Notes under the pieces: generated by a model
What the model was told of the DNA's origin: nothing
The model's database searches: none
Seen by the model: the letters and a program-made list of their open reading frames with translations, nothing else
In this document: positions 1 to 8,999 of the stretch, one piece after another
Numbering within the stretch: the first letter of the stretch is position 1
Layout: every line of letters begins with the position of its first letter
Assembly (NCBI GenBank): GCA_002320775.1
Contig: DCKY01000060.1
Span: 8,662-50,403 of the forward strand
DNA from: Planctomycetes bacterium UBA1662
GTDB lineage: Bacteria; Planctomycetota; UBA8108
DNA length: 41,742 nucleotides
Direction: 5' to 3'
Program-made: the position numbers and the translations under genes

Positions 1-2
1 CG

Positions 3-2051
3 GTTGAAGACAAAAAGGACGCTGCGAATACGACCATCGTGATCGGCCGGCGCACCGAAGACGAGCTCGTCGATGTGCCATCCACCGTCGAAGCGCTCTC
101 GGAGGACTATCTCGTCCGCAGGCGCGCCTACCGAACCCTTCCCGAGGCCCTCGCCGAGGTCCCGGGCGTCCTTGTCCAGAAGACCAGCCGCGGCCAGGGT
201 TCACCCTATATCCGCGGCTTCACCGGCTTTCGTACCCTGCTGCTGGTCGATGGAATCCGGCTCAACCACGCGGCGATGCGAAGCGGCCCGAACCAGTACT
301 GGGGCACCGTAGATCCCCTGGCCCTCGACCGGGTCGAGATCTTCAAGGGGCCCGCTTCCGTCCTCTATGGAAGCGACGCGATCGGAGGAACCGTCAACGC
401 GATCTCCAGGAGTCCCGTCGTCCTGGATTCTCCCGACTATCGAGAAGCGGACGGCTACCGGCTTTACCTGCGCCACTCGACCGCTGAACGTTCCTTCACC
501 TCGCGATATGAATACAGCCGGGCCCTCACCAGGAACTCCGCCGCGCTGCTGGGAGTCACCTCGCGGGATTTCGACAACCTCCAGGCCGGGGGAGACACCG
601 GGAGCCTGCCCGAAACCGGCTATGATGAGCTCGATGGCGATGCCAAGGTGGTTTTCTATCCGACTGAAGACCTCGAGGTGGTGCTCGCCCTGCAGAGCGT
701 CAAGATGAATGACGCTCCCAGGACCCACTCGACCATCCACTCCAGAAGCTACCGCGGAACCACGATCGGATCGGATCTCAAACGCGACTTTGACCAGCGC
801 CGCCGCCTCGCCTACATCCAGGCCAACTGGGAGCCAACCTCTCCAGGCCTGCTCGACCGCGTCACTCTCAGTCTCTCGAATCATCAGCATGATGAAACCG
901 AGAAGCGGATCCGCTCCAACGGCAGGCTGAGACGACAGGGGTTCCATGACGACGTCTTCGGCAGCTTCATCCAGGGCGAGAGTGACTCTAACCTTGGCCT
1001 CCTGACCCTGGGAGTCGAATATTACCGCGACTCCATAGACTCTTTCTTCAGCGAATTCGAGGTAGATGGATCCCTGAGGGTTGAGCGTCCGAGAGGACCG
1101 ATCGCCGACGACGCGACCTACGACCTGCTGGGGATCTACGCCCAGGATGTCTTCAGCCTCTCCGACCGGCTCGAGCTCACCGCGGGAGGGCGCCTCAACT
1201 ACGCCAGCGCCGATGCCGCGGTGGTTGATCCCGACCCCACCGACACAAACGCCATCGATCCCGTCTCCGAGGATTTCTCGGCGGCGGTGGGAAGCCTGAG
1301 GGCTACCTACCGACTCGAAGATGGCTGGAGCCTCTACGGCGGAGTCTCCGAAGGATTCCGGGCGCCCAACCTCTCCGACCTGACCCGCTTTGATGTCTCT
1401 CGCAGCGGTGAGCTCGAGGTCCCCGCGCCGGGACTCGAGCCGGAGGAATATACCTCGCTGGAGCTGGGCGCCCGATGGTTCCGGGATGACTTAGAGGCCT
1501 ACGCCGCGGTCCATCACAACTTTATCGAAGGACTGATTGTCCGCTCCCCCACCGGCGACGTGATCGACGGGCTGCCCGTGGTGACCAAGGAAAACTCCGC
1601 AGATGGGTTTGTTCGCGGCATCGAGCTCGGTGGCTCCTGGCTGGTGGCGCAGCGGTGGAGCCTCTTTGGAGCCCTTGCCTGGCTCGACGGTGAGACCGAC
1701 AACCCCACCACCGGCAACCCGGAGCCCCTCAGTCGCCTGATGCCCCTGACAGGGCTTCTTGGAATCCGCTGGGTCTCTGAGGATGACACCTGGTGGGTCG
1801 AAGGAACCCTCACCATGGTCAAGGGGCAGGACAAGCTCTCCGCCAGGGACGCCGGCGATACCCAGCGCATACCCCCCGGCGGCACACCGGGCTTCAGCGT
1901 CATCTCGATCCGAGGAGGCAAGGAACTCTTCGAAGATTGCGACCTCTTCCTCGGACTCGAGAACATCGCCGACAAGGACTACAGGAATCATGGCTCAGGA
2001 CAGAACGAGCCGGGCCTGAACGCGATCATGGGCCTCGACTGGAAATTCTGA
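3..2051 (+). CDS. TonB-dependent outer-membrane receptor (5' end outside window)
   Basis: Outer-membrane, TonB-energised importer for an iron chelate, vitamin or other large ligand; the substrate cannot be told from sequence. The frame is open from base 3, and the residues before the GTG at 39 (TTIVIGRR...) already look like the start of a plug domain. I therefore think the true start and signal peptide lie left of the window and the GTG is internal. The plug follows, with a typical IRGF-like stretch, a 'DGIRLNH' segment and 'VEIFKGPASVLYGSDAIGG', a hallmark of the family. The rest is a beta-barrel rich in aromatic and charged strands. The C-terminus 'NIADKDYRNHGSGQNEPG...LDWKF' ends in Phe as most outer-membrane barrels do. 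It ends 108 bases before the symporter genes, with no clear terminator between. Confidence 0.9.
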   Translation, partial: VEDKKDAANTTIVIGRRTEDELVDVPSTVEALSEDYLVRRRAYRTLPEALAEVPGVLVQKTSRGQGSPYIRGFTGFRTLLLVDGIRLNHAAMRSGPNQYWGTVDPLALDRVEIFKGPASVLYGSDAIGGTVNAISRSPVVLDSPDYREADGYRLYLRHSTAERSFTSRYEYSRALTRNSAALLGVTSRDFDNLQAGGDTGSLPETGYDELDGDAKVVFYPTEDLEVVLALQSVKMNDAPRTHSTIHSRSYRGTTIGSDLKRDFDQRRRLAYIQANWEPTSPGLLDRVTLSLSNHQHDETEKRIRSNGRLRRQGFHDDVFGSFIQGESDSNLGLLTLGVEYYRDSIDSFFSEFEVDGSLRVERPRGPIADDATYDLLGIYAQDVFSLSDRLELTAGGRLNYASADAAVVDPDPTDTNAIDPVSEDFSAAVGSLRATYRLEDGWSLYGGVSEGFRAPNLSDLTRFDVSRSGELEVPAPGLEPEEYTSLELGARWFRDDLEAYAAVHHNFIEGLIVRSPTGDVIDGLPVVTKENSADGFVRGIELGGSWLVAQRWSLFGALAWLDGETDNPTTGNPEPLSRLMPLTGLLGIRWVSEDDTWWVEGTLTMVKGQDKLSARDAGDTQRIPPGGTPGFSVISIRGGKELFEDCDLFLGLENIADKDYRNHGSGQNEPGLNAIMGLDWKF

Positions 2052-2159
2052 GCCGTTGCGACCGCAACCCCCCGCTTGCGCCTCCACTACTCCATCTGTA
2101 CCATGAGCCCTCGCTGATTTTCTCCGGGAGGCTTCTCCCCGGCAGGTTGGAGTATTCAA

Positions 2160-2441
2160 ATGCAGGGCTACTGGCGTAAAAACGTAACGATCATGATCGT
2201 CCTCCTGGCGATCTGGGCCTTCGTCGGGCTCGGCTGCGGCGTTCTCTTCGCCGACTGGCTCAACCAGTTCAAGCTTGGCGGCTTCCCCCTGGGCTTCTGG
2301 TTCGCCCAGCAGGGCAGCATCATCGTCTTCATCATCCTCATCCTGGGCTACGCCATCCTCCTGAACCGGCTCGACGACGAATATTCAGGTGAAACAAGCC
2401 CGGAAGATGTTACGCCCACCACCGGGAAGGTTGAGGAGTAA
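2160..2441 (+). CDS. Sodium:solute symporter small subunit (DUF4212)
   Basis: A 93-residue inner-membrane protein with two transmembrane helices (about residues 12-34 and 47-67). Its 'LGGFPLGFWFAQQGS' stretch between the helices is the signature of the DUF4212 family, the small partner of a two-gene sodium:solute symporter system. It probably assembles with, or stabilises, the large subunit that starts 3 bases after its stop. A GGAG ribosome site lies about 8 bases before the ATG. The charged C-terminal tail is probably cytoplasmic. The family is known almost only from this pairing and its exact role is not established. Confidence 0.88.
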   Translation: MQGYWRKNVTIMIVLLAIWAFVGLGCGVLFADWLNQFKLGGFPLGFWFAQQGSIIVFIILILGYAILLNRLDDEYSGETSPEDVTPTTGKVEE

Positions 2442-2444
2442 CCC

Positions 2445-4262
2445 ATGGGAATCAAGGGCTGGACCATCATCTTCGTCGGTGCCTCCTTCACCCTCTACCT
2501 GGTGATCGCCTGGATCAGCAGGGTACGCGACACGAAGGGGTTCTACGTCGCCGGGCGCGGCGTACCCGCCGCCGCCAACGGCATGGCCACCGCGGCCGAT
2601 TGGATGAGCGCCGCCTCCTTCATCTCCATGGCCGGCCTGATCTCGACCATGGGCTACACAGGATCGCAATACCTGATGGGCTGGACCGGGGGATATGTCC
2701 TGCTGGCCCTCCTGCTCGCGCCCTACCTGAGAAAATTCGGACACTTCACGGTTCCTGATTTCGTCGGTGACCGCTACGCCTCCAACGTCGCCCGCTCCGT
2801 CGCCGTGATCTGCGCCATCTTCGTCAGCTTCACCTACGTCGCCGGACAGATGCGAGGGGTCGGGGTTGTCTTTTCAAGATTCCTCGAGGTGGATATCAAC
2901 ATCGGCGTCATGATCGGCATGGCGATCGTTTTCGTCTACGCCACCCTCGGCGGTATGAAGGGCATCACCTGGACCCAGGTGGCCCAGTACTGGGTCCTCA
3001 TCACCGCCTTCCTGATCCCCGCCATCGCGATCAGCATCAAGCTCACCGGCAACCCGGTCCCCCAGCTCGGCCTCGGAAGCGAGCTCATAACCGGGGATGG
3101 AAAAGGAACGGGACTTCTTGAAAAACTCAACCTGGTCAACGAAGACCTGGGCTTCAAATCCTACACCACGGCTTTTGGCGGCACAGACATGTGGAATATG
3201 TTCTGCGTGACCCTCGCCCTGATGGCTGGAACCGCCGGCCTGCCGCATGTCATCGTTCGCTTCTACACGGTCAAGAACGTCAAGGCGGCGCGTTGGAGCG
3301 CCTTCTGGGCCCTGCTGTTCATCGGCATGCTCTACCTCACAGCGCCTGCCACCGCCGCCTTCGCCCGCTACTACATGATCGACAGCATCAACGGAAAGAC
3401 CCAGGAAGAATTGCCGCAATGGTTTGAGAACTGGGAAAAGACAGGCCTCATCCTCTGGATAGATGATGGAGATGGCAAGCTGAGATATTCCGCTGGCGCG
3501 GACAACGAGGTGTTCAACAAGGGCGGGCTCACAGGACCGGCAGCCGCGCTCGGCTGGGACAAGCTCATTGCAAGCCGGGATGGCGAACGGAAAACCACTC
3601 TCCAGTTGCTCAACGCCCAGCCGAAGATCCGCGGGCCGGACAAGGACATCATCGTCCTGGCGACACCTGAGATGGCCAACCTCTACGCATGGATCATCGC
3701 CCTTGTCGCCGCCGGCGGCCTGGCAGCCGCCCTCTCCACCGCCAGCGGCCTCCTGCTGGTGGTCTCATCGAGCATTGCCCACGATGTCTACTACCGCATG
3801 ATCAACCCCGAGGCATCCGAAGCGAAGAGGCTCCTGGTTGGCCGCGGCGTGATCGGTATCGCGGTTGTCATCGCCGGGCTCTTCGGAATCTACCCCCCTG
3901 GTTTCGTCAGCCAGGTGGTTGCCTTCGCCTTCGGACTGGCAGCGGCCAGTTTCTTTCCCGCCATCGTGCTCGGAATCTTCAACAAGCGGGTCGGAACCAT
4001 TCCCGCCATCTGCGGCATGCTGGTCGGTATCGGTTTCACAGCCAGCTACATCATCGGCCAGGTCTACCTCGGCATGGAGCCGTGGTGCTTCGGCATCAAG
4101 GCCCAGGGGATCGGCACCATCGGAATGCTGCTCAACTTCATCGTCACCCTGAGCCTGACACCTCTCTGCCCCCCGCCGGATGAAAGAGTCTGCGCCCTGG
4201 TCGACTCGGCCCGGCGGCCCGAGACCCCCGACGATGCCGCCCCGGCGGCGGTGGACCACTGA
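2445..4262 (+). CDS. Sodium:solute symporter large subunit (acetate-permease-like)
   Basis: A 605-residue inner-membrane secondary transporter of the SSS family, in the ActP-like branch that pairs with DUF4212 proteins. Many hydrophobic helices are visible, with family landmarks near the N-terminus ('KGFYVAGRGVPAAANGMATAADWMSAASF' region) and 'AGTAGLPHVIVRFYTVKN' in the middle. A long hydrophilic insert (about residues 315-400) between two helices is usual for this two-component subgroup. Sodium-driven uptake of acetate or another short organic acid is the family-level guess; the substrate is not readable. The ribosome site GAGGAG overlaps the stop region of the small-subunit gene, so the two are probably translated together. 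Confidence 0.88.
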   Translation: MGIKGWTIIFVGASFTLYLVIAWISRVRDTKGFYVAGRGVPAAANGMATAADWMSAASFISMAGLISTMGYTGSQYLMGWTGGYVLLALLLAPYLRKFGHFTVPDFVGDRYASNVARSVAVICAIFVSFTYVAGQMRGVGVVFSRFLEVDINIGVMIGMAIVFVYATLGGMKGITWTQVAQYWVLITAFLIPAIAISIKLTGNPVPQLGLGSELITGDGKGTGLLEKLNLVNEDLGFKSYTTAFGGTDMWNMFCVTLALMAGTAGLPHVIVRFYTVKNVKAARWSAFWALLFIGMLYLTAPATAAFARYYMIDSINGKTQEELPQWFENWEKTGLILWIDDGDGKLRYSAGADNEVFNKGGLTGPAAALGWDKLIASRDGERKTTLQLLNAQPKIRGPDKDIIVLATPEMANLYAWIIALVAAGGLAAALSTASGLLLVVSSSIAHDVYYRMINPEASEAKRLLVGRGVIGIAVVIAGLFGIYPPGFVSQVVAFAFGLAAASFFPAIVLGIFNKRVGTIPAICGMLVGIGFTASYIIGQVYLGMEPWCFGIKAQGIGTIGMLLNFIVTLSLTPLCPPPDERVCALVDSARRPETPDDAAPAAVDH

Positions 4263-4266
4263 GCCC

Positions 4267-4848
4267 ATGCTCGGCCTGCGCTACGACACACCTGAAGGCT
4301 GGGCAAGTCGCGCGCTTGAAGAACCCGGCGCCCTGCTCCTCGATCATCTCTTCTGCGAGCAGAAAGCCGCCGCCATGGCGATGGCGATCGCCCGGCGCCA
4401 CGGCGAGGGAAAGCCCTCGCTGGTCAAGCTGATGGAAGAGCTGGCGGCGGAAGAGGAGGAGCACTTCGACCAGGTCGAAAAGCTGCTCGAGGATTACCCT
4501 CCCGCCACCCAGCCGCGCGGCGGCAATCCCTACGCCATCGGCCTGCGGCGCTTCATCCACAAAGACGGGAGAGCCAGCTTCCTCGACAAGCTGCTAGTGT
4601 GCAGCCTCATCGAGGCCAGAAGCGCCGAGCGCTTCCAACTCCTGGCGAAGGAATTACGCGGCTCGACCCTCGGCAATTTCTACGAAGATCTCTACGCCAG
4701 CGAGGTCGGACACTACAGGCTCTTCGTCGAGCTCGGGGTCGATCACGCCGGCGAAGACCGGACGCTCGAGCGCCTGGAAGAATTGCGCGAATTCGAGGGA
4801 CGGCTCATAGCTTCCCTGCCCCCCGGCCCCCAAATTCATTCAAGCTGA
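4267..4848 (+). CDS. miaE: tRNA-(ms2io6A37)-hydroxylase, MiaE family
   Basis: A non-haem diiron hydroxylase that acts on the isopentenyl group of ms2i6A at position 37 of tRNA. The start chosen is the ATG at 4267, 4 bases after the symporter stop; an upstream in-frame ATG would run far into that gene. The 193-residue protein shows the diiron ligand pattern: Glu31 in 'DHLFCEQKAA', Glu63/His66 in 'AEEEEHF', Glu116 in 'IEARSAERF', and Glu146/His149 in 'SEVGHY'. This matches the MiaE pattern of two E...ExxH halves. Its tight link to a symporter gene looks like operon packing and does not suggest a shared pathway. It implies that the host also makes ms2i6A (MiaA/MiaB), which are not in the window. 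Confidence 0.85.
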   Translation: MLGLRYDTPEGWASRALEEPGALLLDHLFCEQKAAAMAMAIARRHGEGKPSLVKLMEELAAEEEEHFDQVEKLLEDYPPATQPRGGNPYAIGLRRFIHKDGRASFLDKLLVCSLIEARSAERFQLLAKELRGSTLGNFYEDLYASEVGHYRLFVELGVDHAGEDRTLERLEELREFEGRLIASLPPGPQIHSS

Positions 4849-4950
4849 GAGCCGCTGCCGGGTGAAAAAACCGCCTGTCTGCGGTAGACTGCCGCCTTCC
4901 AGTTCGTTTCGCCCGAACCCGGGCAGCCCCGCAGCAGCAAGGTCTCTTCC

Positions 4951-6468
4951 ATGTCCATTGTCGGCCTCGATATCGGCACCACCGGCGTAAAAGCGGTCGT
5001 CTTCCGTGAAGACGGGACCTTCGTCACCGCCCCCTACCGCGAATACGACCTCGAAAGCCCGAAGCACGGGCACCTCGAGCTGAACCCGAATGAGGTGCTC
5101 GACGCGGTCCGGGAGGTGCTCGGCAAGGCGGCCGCGGAGACAAAAGATGACCCCATCCGCTCGCTCGCTACCAGCACCCTTGGAGAAGCGATGGTCCCGG
5201 TTGACGAAGACAACAAGCCGGTCGGTAACGCCATCATCGGCTTCGACGCCCGCGGACAGGAGTCAGTCCCCCTGCTGCGCGACAAGCTCAACGACCGCCA
5301 GGTTTTCGATATCGCCGGCCATGGCATCAACAGCTTCCACTCCATCTTCAAGCTGCTCTGGCGGCGCGACCACGACCCCGACACCTTCGCCCGAACGAAG
5401 AGATTCCTCTCCTTCGGCGACTTCATCCAGGCCTCCCTCGGAATTGAACCCCACATCGACTATTCGATGGCCTCGAGAACCCTCGCCTTTGACGTCAAGA
5501 AGCTCGACTGGTCGCCGGAGATCCTGTCAGCGGTGGGGCTGACCGCCGATCTGCTGCCCCCGGTAGCCGCGCCAGGGACGAACCTCGGCGCCCTCGGCGC
5601 CAACGACCTCGGCCTGCCGCAGGACTGCGTCGTCGCCGCCGGGCTCCACGACCAGCCGGCGGGAATCCTCGGGGCCGGCATCCAACCCGGCGAATCGATG
5701 CTCGCCACTGGAACCGTGATCTGTCTCGGCCTCCATCTCGAGGGTCTGCCCGAGGCCCAGGCCATGGTTGAAAACAACCTCTGCTACTACCCCACCCTCG
5801 GTGACGGCCAGTACATCTCGATCGCTTACAATTTTACCGGCGGCTCGCTCCTGAAGTGGTACCGGGACAACCTCGCCGGAGACGAGATCCCAGAAGCGAA
5901 GGACTGCGGCAAGGATCCCTACGACATTATCTGCTCCGGGCTTCCCGAGAACCCGACCGACCTGCTGGTCCTCCCCCACTTCGCCACGACTGGAACTCCC
6001 TGGCTCGACGACCGCGCCCTCGGAGCCATCCTCGGGATGCGGTTGACGACCACCCGCAAAGAGATCGTCAAGGCGATCCTCGAGGGGCTCCTGCATGAGA
6101 TCCGCCTCAACAGCGAGATCTACGCCCAGGCGGGAGTCGACATCCAGCTCTACAAGGCCATCGGCGGAGCCGCCCGCTCCGAGACCTGGATGCAGATCGC
6201 CGCTGACATCCTCGGTCGACCGGTCGCGATCCTGGCGATCAGCGAGGTCCCCGGCGTCGGGGCCGCGGCAGCGGGCGCGCTCGCCGCGGGGATCCTCGCG
6301 AACGAAGGCGAGCTCAACGAATTCATCTCCGGCTGCTCCGAGGTCACCCGCGTCCTAGAGCCGCGCGAGAAACAGACCCGTCTCTACGACGAGCGCTTCG
6401 CGATCTACCGTGACCTCTACCCGGCCACCAGCGACATCACCCACCGCCTCTTCGCCCTAGGTGAATAA
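4951..6468 (+). CDS. FGGY-family carbohydrate kinase (xylulokinase-like)
   Basis: A cytoplasmic kinase that phosphorylates a sugar or polyol with ATP. The 505-residue length fits the FGGY family (about 480-520). It starts with the phosphate-1 motif 'GLDIGTTGVKAVVF' and has the catalytic-base region 'AGLHDQPAGILGAG' near residue 230. The ATP-binding C-terminal half carries 'AIGGAARSETWMQIAADILGRPV' and 'GVGAAAAGALAAG'. These fit xylulokinase or its close relatives better than glycerol kinase, but the substrate cannot be fixed and there are no pentose isomerase genes beside it. The 102-base upstream gap suggests its own promoter; I see no convincing -35/-10 pair there. Confidence 0.85.
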   Translation: MSIVGLDIGTTGVKAVVFREDGTFVTAPYREYDLESPKHGHLELNPNEVLDAVREVLGKAAAETKDDPIRSLATSTLGEAMVPVDEDNKPVGNAIIGFDARGQESVPLLRDKLNDRQVFDIAGHGINSFHSIFKLLWRRDHDPDTFARTKRFLSFGDFIQASLGIEPHIDYSMASRTLAFDVKKLDWSPEILSAVGLTADLLPPVAAPGTNLGALGANDLGLPQDCVVAAGLHDQPAGILGAGIQPGESMLATGTVICLGLHLEGLPEAQAMVENNLCYYPTLGDGQYISIAYNFTGGSLLKWYRDNLAGDEIPEAKDCGKDPYDIICSGLPENPTDLLVLPHFATTGTPWLDDRALGAILGMRLTTTRKEIVKAILEGLLHEIRLNSEIYAQAGVDIQLYKAIGGAARSETWMQIAADILGRPVAILAISEVPGVGAAAAGALAAGILANEGELNEFISGCSEVTRVLEPREKQTRLYDERFAIYRDLYPATSDITHRLFALGE

Positions 6469-6516
6469 GATCGCCTTGTAAAAAGAGCGCAATTACGTGG
6501 TTTTCCGGGTTCTATA

Positions 6517-6586
6517 GTCTCTGGATGACCTCAGGACTTGTCGATAGGATGCAGGGTTGTAGGATGCTTCCTGCTACTTCAGAGAC
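6517..6586 (+). promoter_or_regulatory. Leader with direct and inverted repeats before the nitrite/sulfite reductase
   Basis: The 171-base gap before the reductase ATG at 6640 is A/T-richer than its surroundings. It contains GTCTCTG (6517-6523) and its exact inverted copy CAGAGAC (6580-6586). Between them lies an 8-base direct repeat TAGGATGC (6545-6552 and 6560-6567), spaced 15 bases apart. A TATAGT hexamer at 6513-6518 could be a -10 box, but its -35 is unclear. The arrangement could be a regulator site or a foldable mRNA leader. It is reported as structure seen, with function unknown. Confidence 0.3.
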
Positions 6587-6639
6587 AGCAGACAGACCTT
6601 CGAACCTTTTCTAACCCTTTCCCGGTACTTTCAACCACT

Positions 6640-8802
6640 ATGAGCCATTCAGCAAACGGCCAGCTTTCCTGGCCGGATCTCTCCGAACAGGACAGCGAAG
6701 AGATCGACATCTTCGAAACCGAACTCAACCGCTTTCTCGACGGTCAGATGCCCGAGAAGGTCTTTCTCGAGTTCCGCCTTCGCCACGGAGTCTACGGACA
6801 GCGCCAGGACGGCACCCAGATGCTCCGCATCAAGATCCCCCTGGGCATGCTCACCGCCAGCCAATGCGAGGTGCTCGCCGATCTCTCGGAAGAATACGCC
6901 GACTCGATCTCCCACATCACCACCCGCCAGGATGTGCAGTACCACTTCGTCGACATCCTCGACACCCCGAACATCATGCGGCGGCTGGCCTCGACAGGGA
7001 TCACCACCAAGGAGGCCTGCGGAAACACGGTTCGCAACGTGACCTGCTGCCCCGACGCCGGGGTCTGCACAGACGAAATATTCGACGTCACACCCCATGC
7101 CAGGGCGATGGCCTACTTCCTGCTGCGTCATCCCGACGCCCAGAACTTCGGGCGTAAGTTCAAAATTTCCTTCTCCGGCTGTGCCCAGCATCATTGCGGC
7201 CTCGCGCGGATTCATGACATCGGAGCTGTCGCCGAGACAAGAGAAGTTGATGGCGAGACGGTCGAGGGCTTCGCGGTCTATGTCGGCGGCGGCCTGGGAG
7301 CTGTCCCACACCAGGCTCAGCTCTACAGCGATTTCGTTCCCGCCGATGAGATGCTGCCGCTGGCCCAGGCGATCTCCAGGGTCTTCGCAAGGCTCGGTGA
7401 AAAACACAAACGCGCGCGGGCGCGAATGAAATTCCTCGTCGCCAACCTCGGCATCGATGAATTCCGTAAGAACATCGAAGAAGAGCTCGCCAGGCTGCCG
7501 GAGGACTCTCTTCGAGAACAAATCATGGCGGAGGCTCACTCGCAGAAGGAAGAGCCGCTCAAGCCTCCCTCTGAACTCGACCTCGAGGCTCCCGGCCTTG
7601 AGGAAGGTTTCCGGGTCTGGCATCGCCATAACGTCCGGGCCCAGGGGCAGGATGGTTACTCCATGGTAACCGTGTCCCTGGCCCTGGGAGACCTCACCGC
7701 CAACCAGCTTCGAGGTGTCGGGACGATCTCTCGCAAATATATCAAAGACACCATCCGTGCCACCGTCCCCCAGAATCTCCTGCTGCGCTGGGTCTCCAAC
7801 GAGGATCTGCCAGCCCTCTACAAGGATCTTGTCGCCCTGCACCTCGCATCTCCTCTCGCCGACAGCGTAGCCGACATCACCGCCTGCCCGGGAACAGACT
7901 CCTGCAAGCTTGGAATCGCCTCTTCGCGCGGACTCGCGGGCGTCCTGCACAGGCAATTCACTGCAGATGCACTGAGCGGCGAAGGTATGGGTGACGGCGA
8001 TGGCGGCCTGCGCGATGACATCACCATCAAGATCAGCGGTTGCTTCAACTCCTGCGCCCAGCATCACATCGCCAATATCGGCTTCTTCGGTACCTCGAAG
8101 AGAAAATCCGGCCGGGTGGCTCCCCTTTTCCAGGTCATCCTGGGCGGCACCGCCGAGAACAACGCCGATTCCTACGGGCTGATGGTCGGCAAGGTCCCCG
8201 CCCACAGGGCCCCGGAGGTCATTCGTAAGCTCACCAGCATCTACGATAACGAGAAGCAGGAGAGCGAGTCGTTCCGCAATTGCATGGAGCGGCTGGGCAA
8301 GGCAAGGATCCACGACGAGCTCGAGGAATTCAGCGAGGTCGGTGAAGCGGAGGCTGACTTCTTCGACAATCGACAGCCTTGGGAATATATCAAGGAGGTC
8401 GGCCAGGGCGAGTGCGCCGGCGAGATGGTCGACCAGGCCGAGTTTATGCTCGACGATGCTGAGCGCCTCATCTTCGAGGCTTCCCTGCATCTCGAAGCGG
8501 ACAAAAACCAGGACGCCGCCAAGGTCTCTTTCGAGGGGATGGTCAAGGCCGCCGACGGCCTGCTCTCAACCAGGGGCCTCCTCCTATCGGACAACTACGA
8601 CACCCAGGCTGAGTTCCAGAAGCACTTCATCGACACCGGGGAGTTTCACATCGGGGTGGCGGAATACTTCGCCAAGGCCCACGGCGAGGGAGACGAAGAT
8701 GTCACCCCCGAGCGCTCCCGCCAACGGGTCGAGGAGTCCAACCTCTTCATCGAGGAGGCCCACGTGATCTACAGCCGCATGGCCGGCTCGCAGGTCAAGT
8801 AG
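6640..8802 (+). CDS. Ferredoxin-type nitrite/sulfite reductase with C-terminal helical extension
   Basis: Siroheme/4Fe-4S enzyme making ammonia from nitrite or sulfide from sulfite by six-electron reduction, probably in the cytoplasm for assimilation. The start at 6640 (MSHSANGQ) gives 720 residues and removes an unlikely 34-residue leader from an upstream ATG. The two pseudo-symmetric halves are clear. The second half has the full cluster motif: Cys416-x5-Cys422 ('ACPGTDSC') and Cys468-x3-Cys472 ('GCFNSC'). The first half also has cysteines at matching places: Cys137-x5-Cys143 and Cys181-x4-Cys186. After the catalytic part there is a helical, acidic extension of roughly 150 residues that is not part of the basic reductase and looks HEPN-like. 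Nitrite versus sulfite cannot be decided from sequence. Confidence 0.88.
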   Translation: MSHSANGQLSWPDLSEQDSEEIDIFETELNRFLDGQMPEKVFLEFRLRHGVYGQRQDGTQMLRIKIPLGMLTASQCEVLADLSEEYADSISHITTRQDVQYHFVDILDTPNIMRRLASTGITTKEACGNTVRNVTCCPDAGVCTDEIFDVTPHARAMAYFLLRHPDAQNFGRKFKISFSGCAQHHCGLARIHDIGAVAETREVDGETVEGFAVYVGGGLGAVPHQAQLYSDFVPADEMLPLAQAISRVFARLGEKHKRARARMKFLVANLGIDEFRKNIEEELARLPEDSLREQIMAEAHSQKEEPLKPPSELDLEAPGLEEGFRVWHRHNVRAQGQDGYSMVTVSLALGDLTANQLRGVGTISRKYIKDTIRATVPQNLLLRWVSNEDLPALYKDLVALHLASPLADSVADITACPGTDSCKLGIASSRGLAGVLHRQFTADALSGEGMGDGDGGLRDDITIKISGCFNSCAQHHIANIGFFGTSKRKSGRVAPLFQVILGGTAENNADSYGLMVGKVPAHRAPEVIRKLTSIYDNEKQESESFRNCMERLGKARIHDELEEFSEVGEAEADFFDNRQPWEYIKEVGQGECAGEMVDQAEFMLDDAERLIFEASLHLEADKNQDAAKVSFEGMVKAADGLLSTRGLLLSDNYDTQAEFQKHFIDTGEFHIGVAEYFAKAHGEGDEDVTPERSRQRVEESNLFIEEAHVIYSRMAGSQVK

Positions 8803-8950
8803 GCGCGCGTCTTCGCAGCGCTGCCTGTCTTTGACAGCCGCCGCAGCAATGAGCCCTTCAGAACAGACGATCAGTTCAAAACGCCACACGCCATCTCGCC
8901 CCTAAAGGCCCGCGGGATTTAATCTACGCTCCCGAGTAATCCCTCCACCC

Positions 8951-8984
8951 GGCTTCTCCCGCTTGAACAGAAGCCCTTTTTCCT
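8951..8984 (+). terminator. Probable intrinsic terminator between reductase and next gene
   Basis: GGCTTC (8951-8956) pairs exactly with GAAGCC (8970-8975) across a 13-base loop and is followed by CTTTTTCCT. This is a short hairpin with a T-run on the plus strand. It lies 150 bases after the reductase stop and ends only about 16 bases before the ATG at 9000, so it may end reductase transcription or act as a leader attenuator for the next gene. The stem is only 6 base pairs, hence modest confidence. Confidence 0.4.
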
Positions 8985-8999
8985 CTAATCTTCCCCGCT

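Noticed and set aside
39..41. GTG as the true start of the TonB receptor
   Set aside because: Plug-domain-like sequence is already present upstream in the same open frame, and no signal peptide would exist with this start.
6649..8490. Long antisense reading frame (613 codons) opposite the nitrite/sulfite reductase
   Set aside because: The plus strand encodes a clear siroheme reductase here. The antisense frame is the mirror of GC-rich codon bias, and its protein has no recognisable domain.
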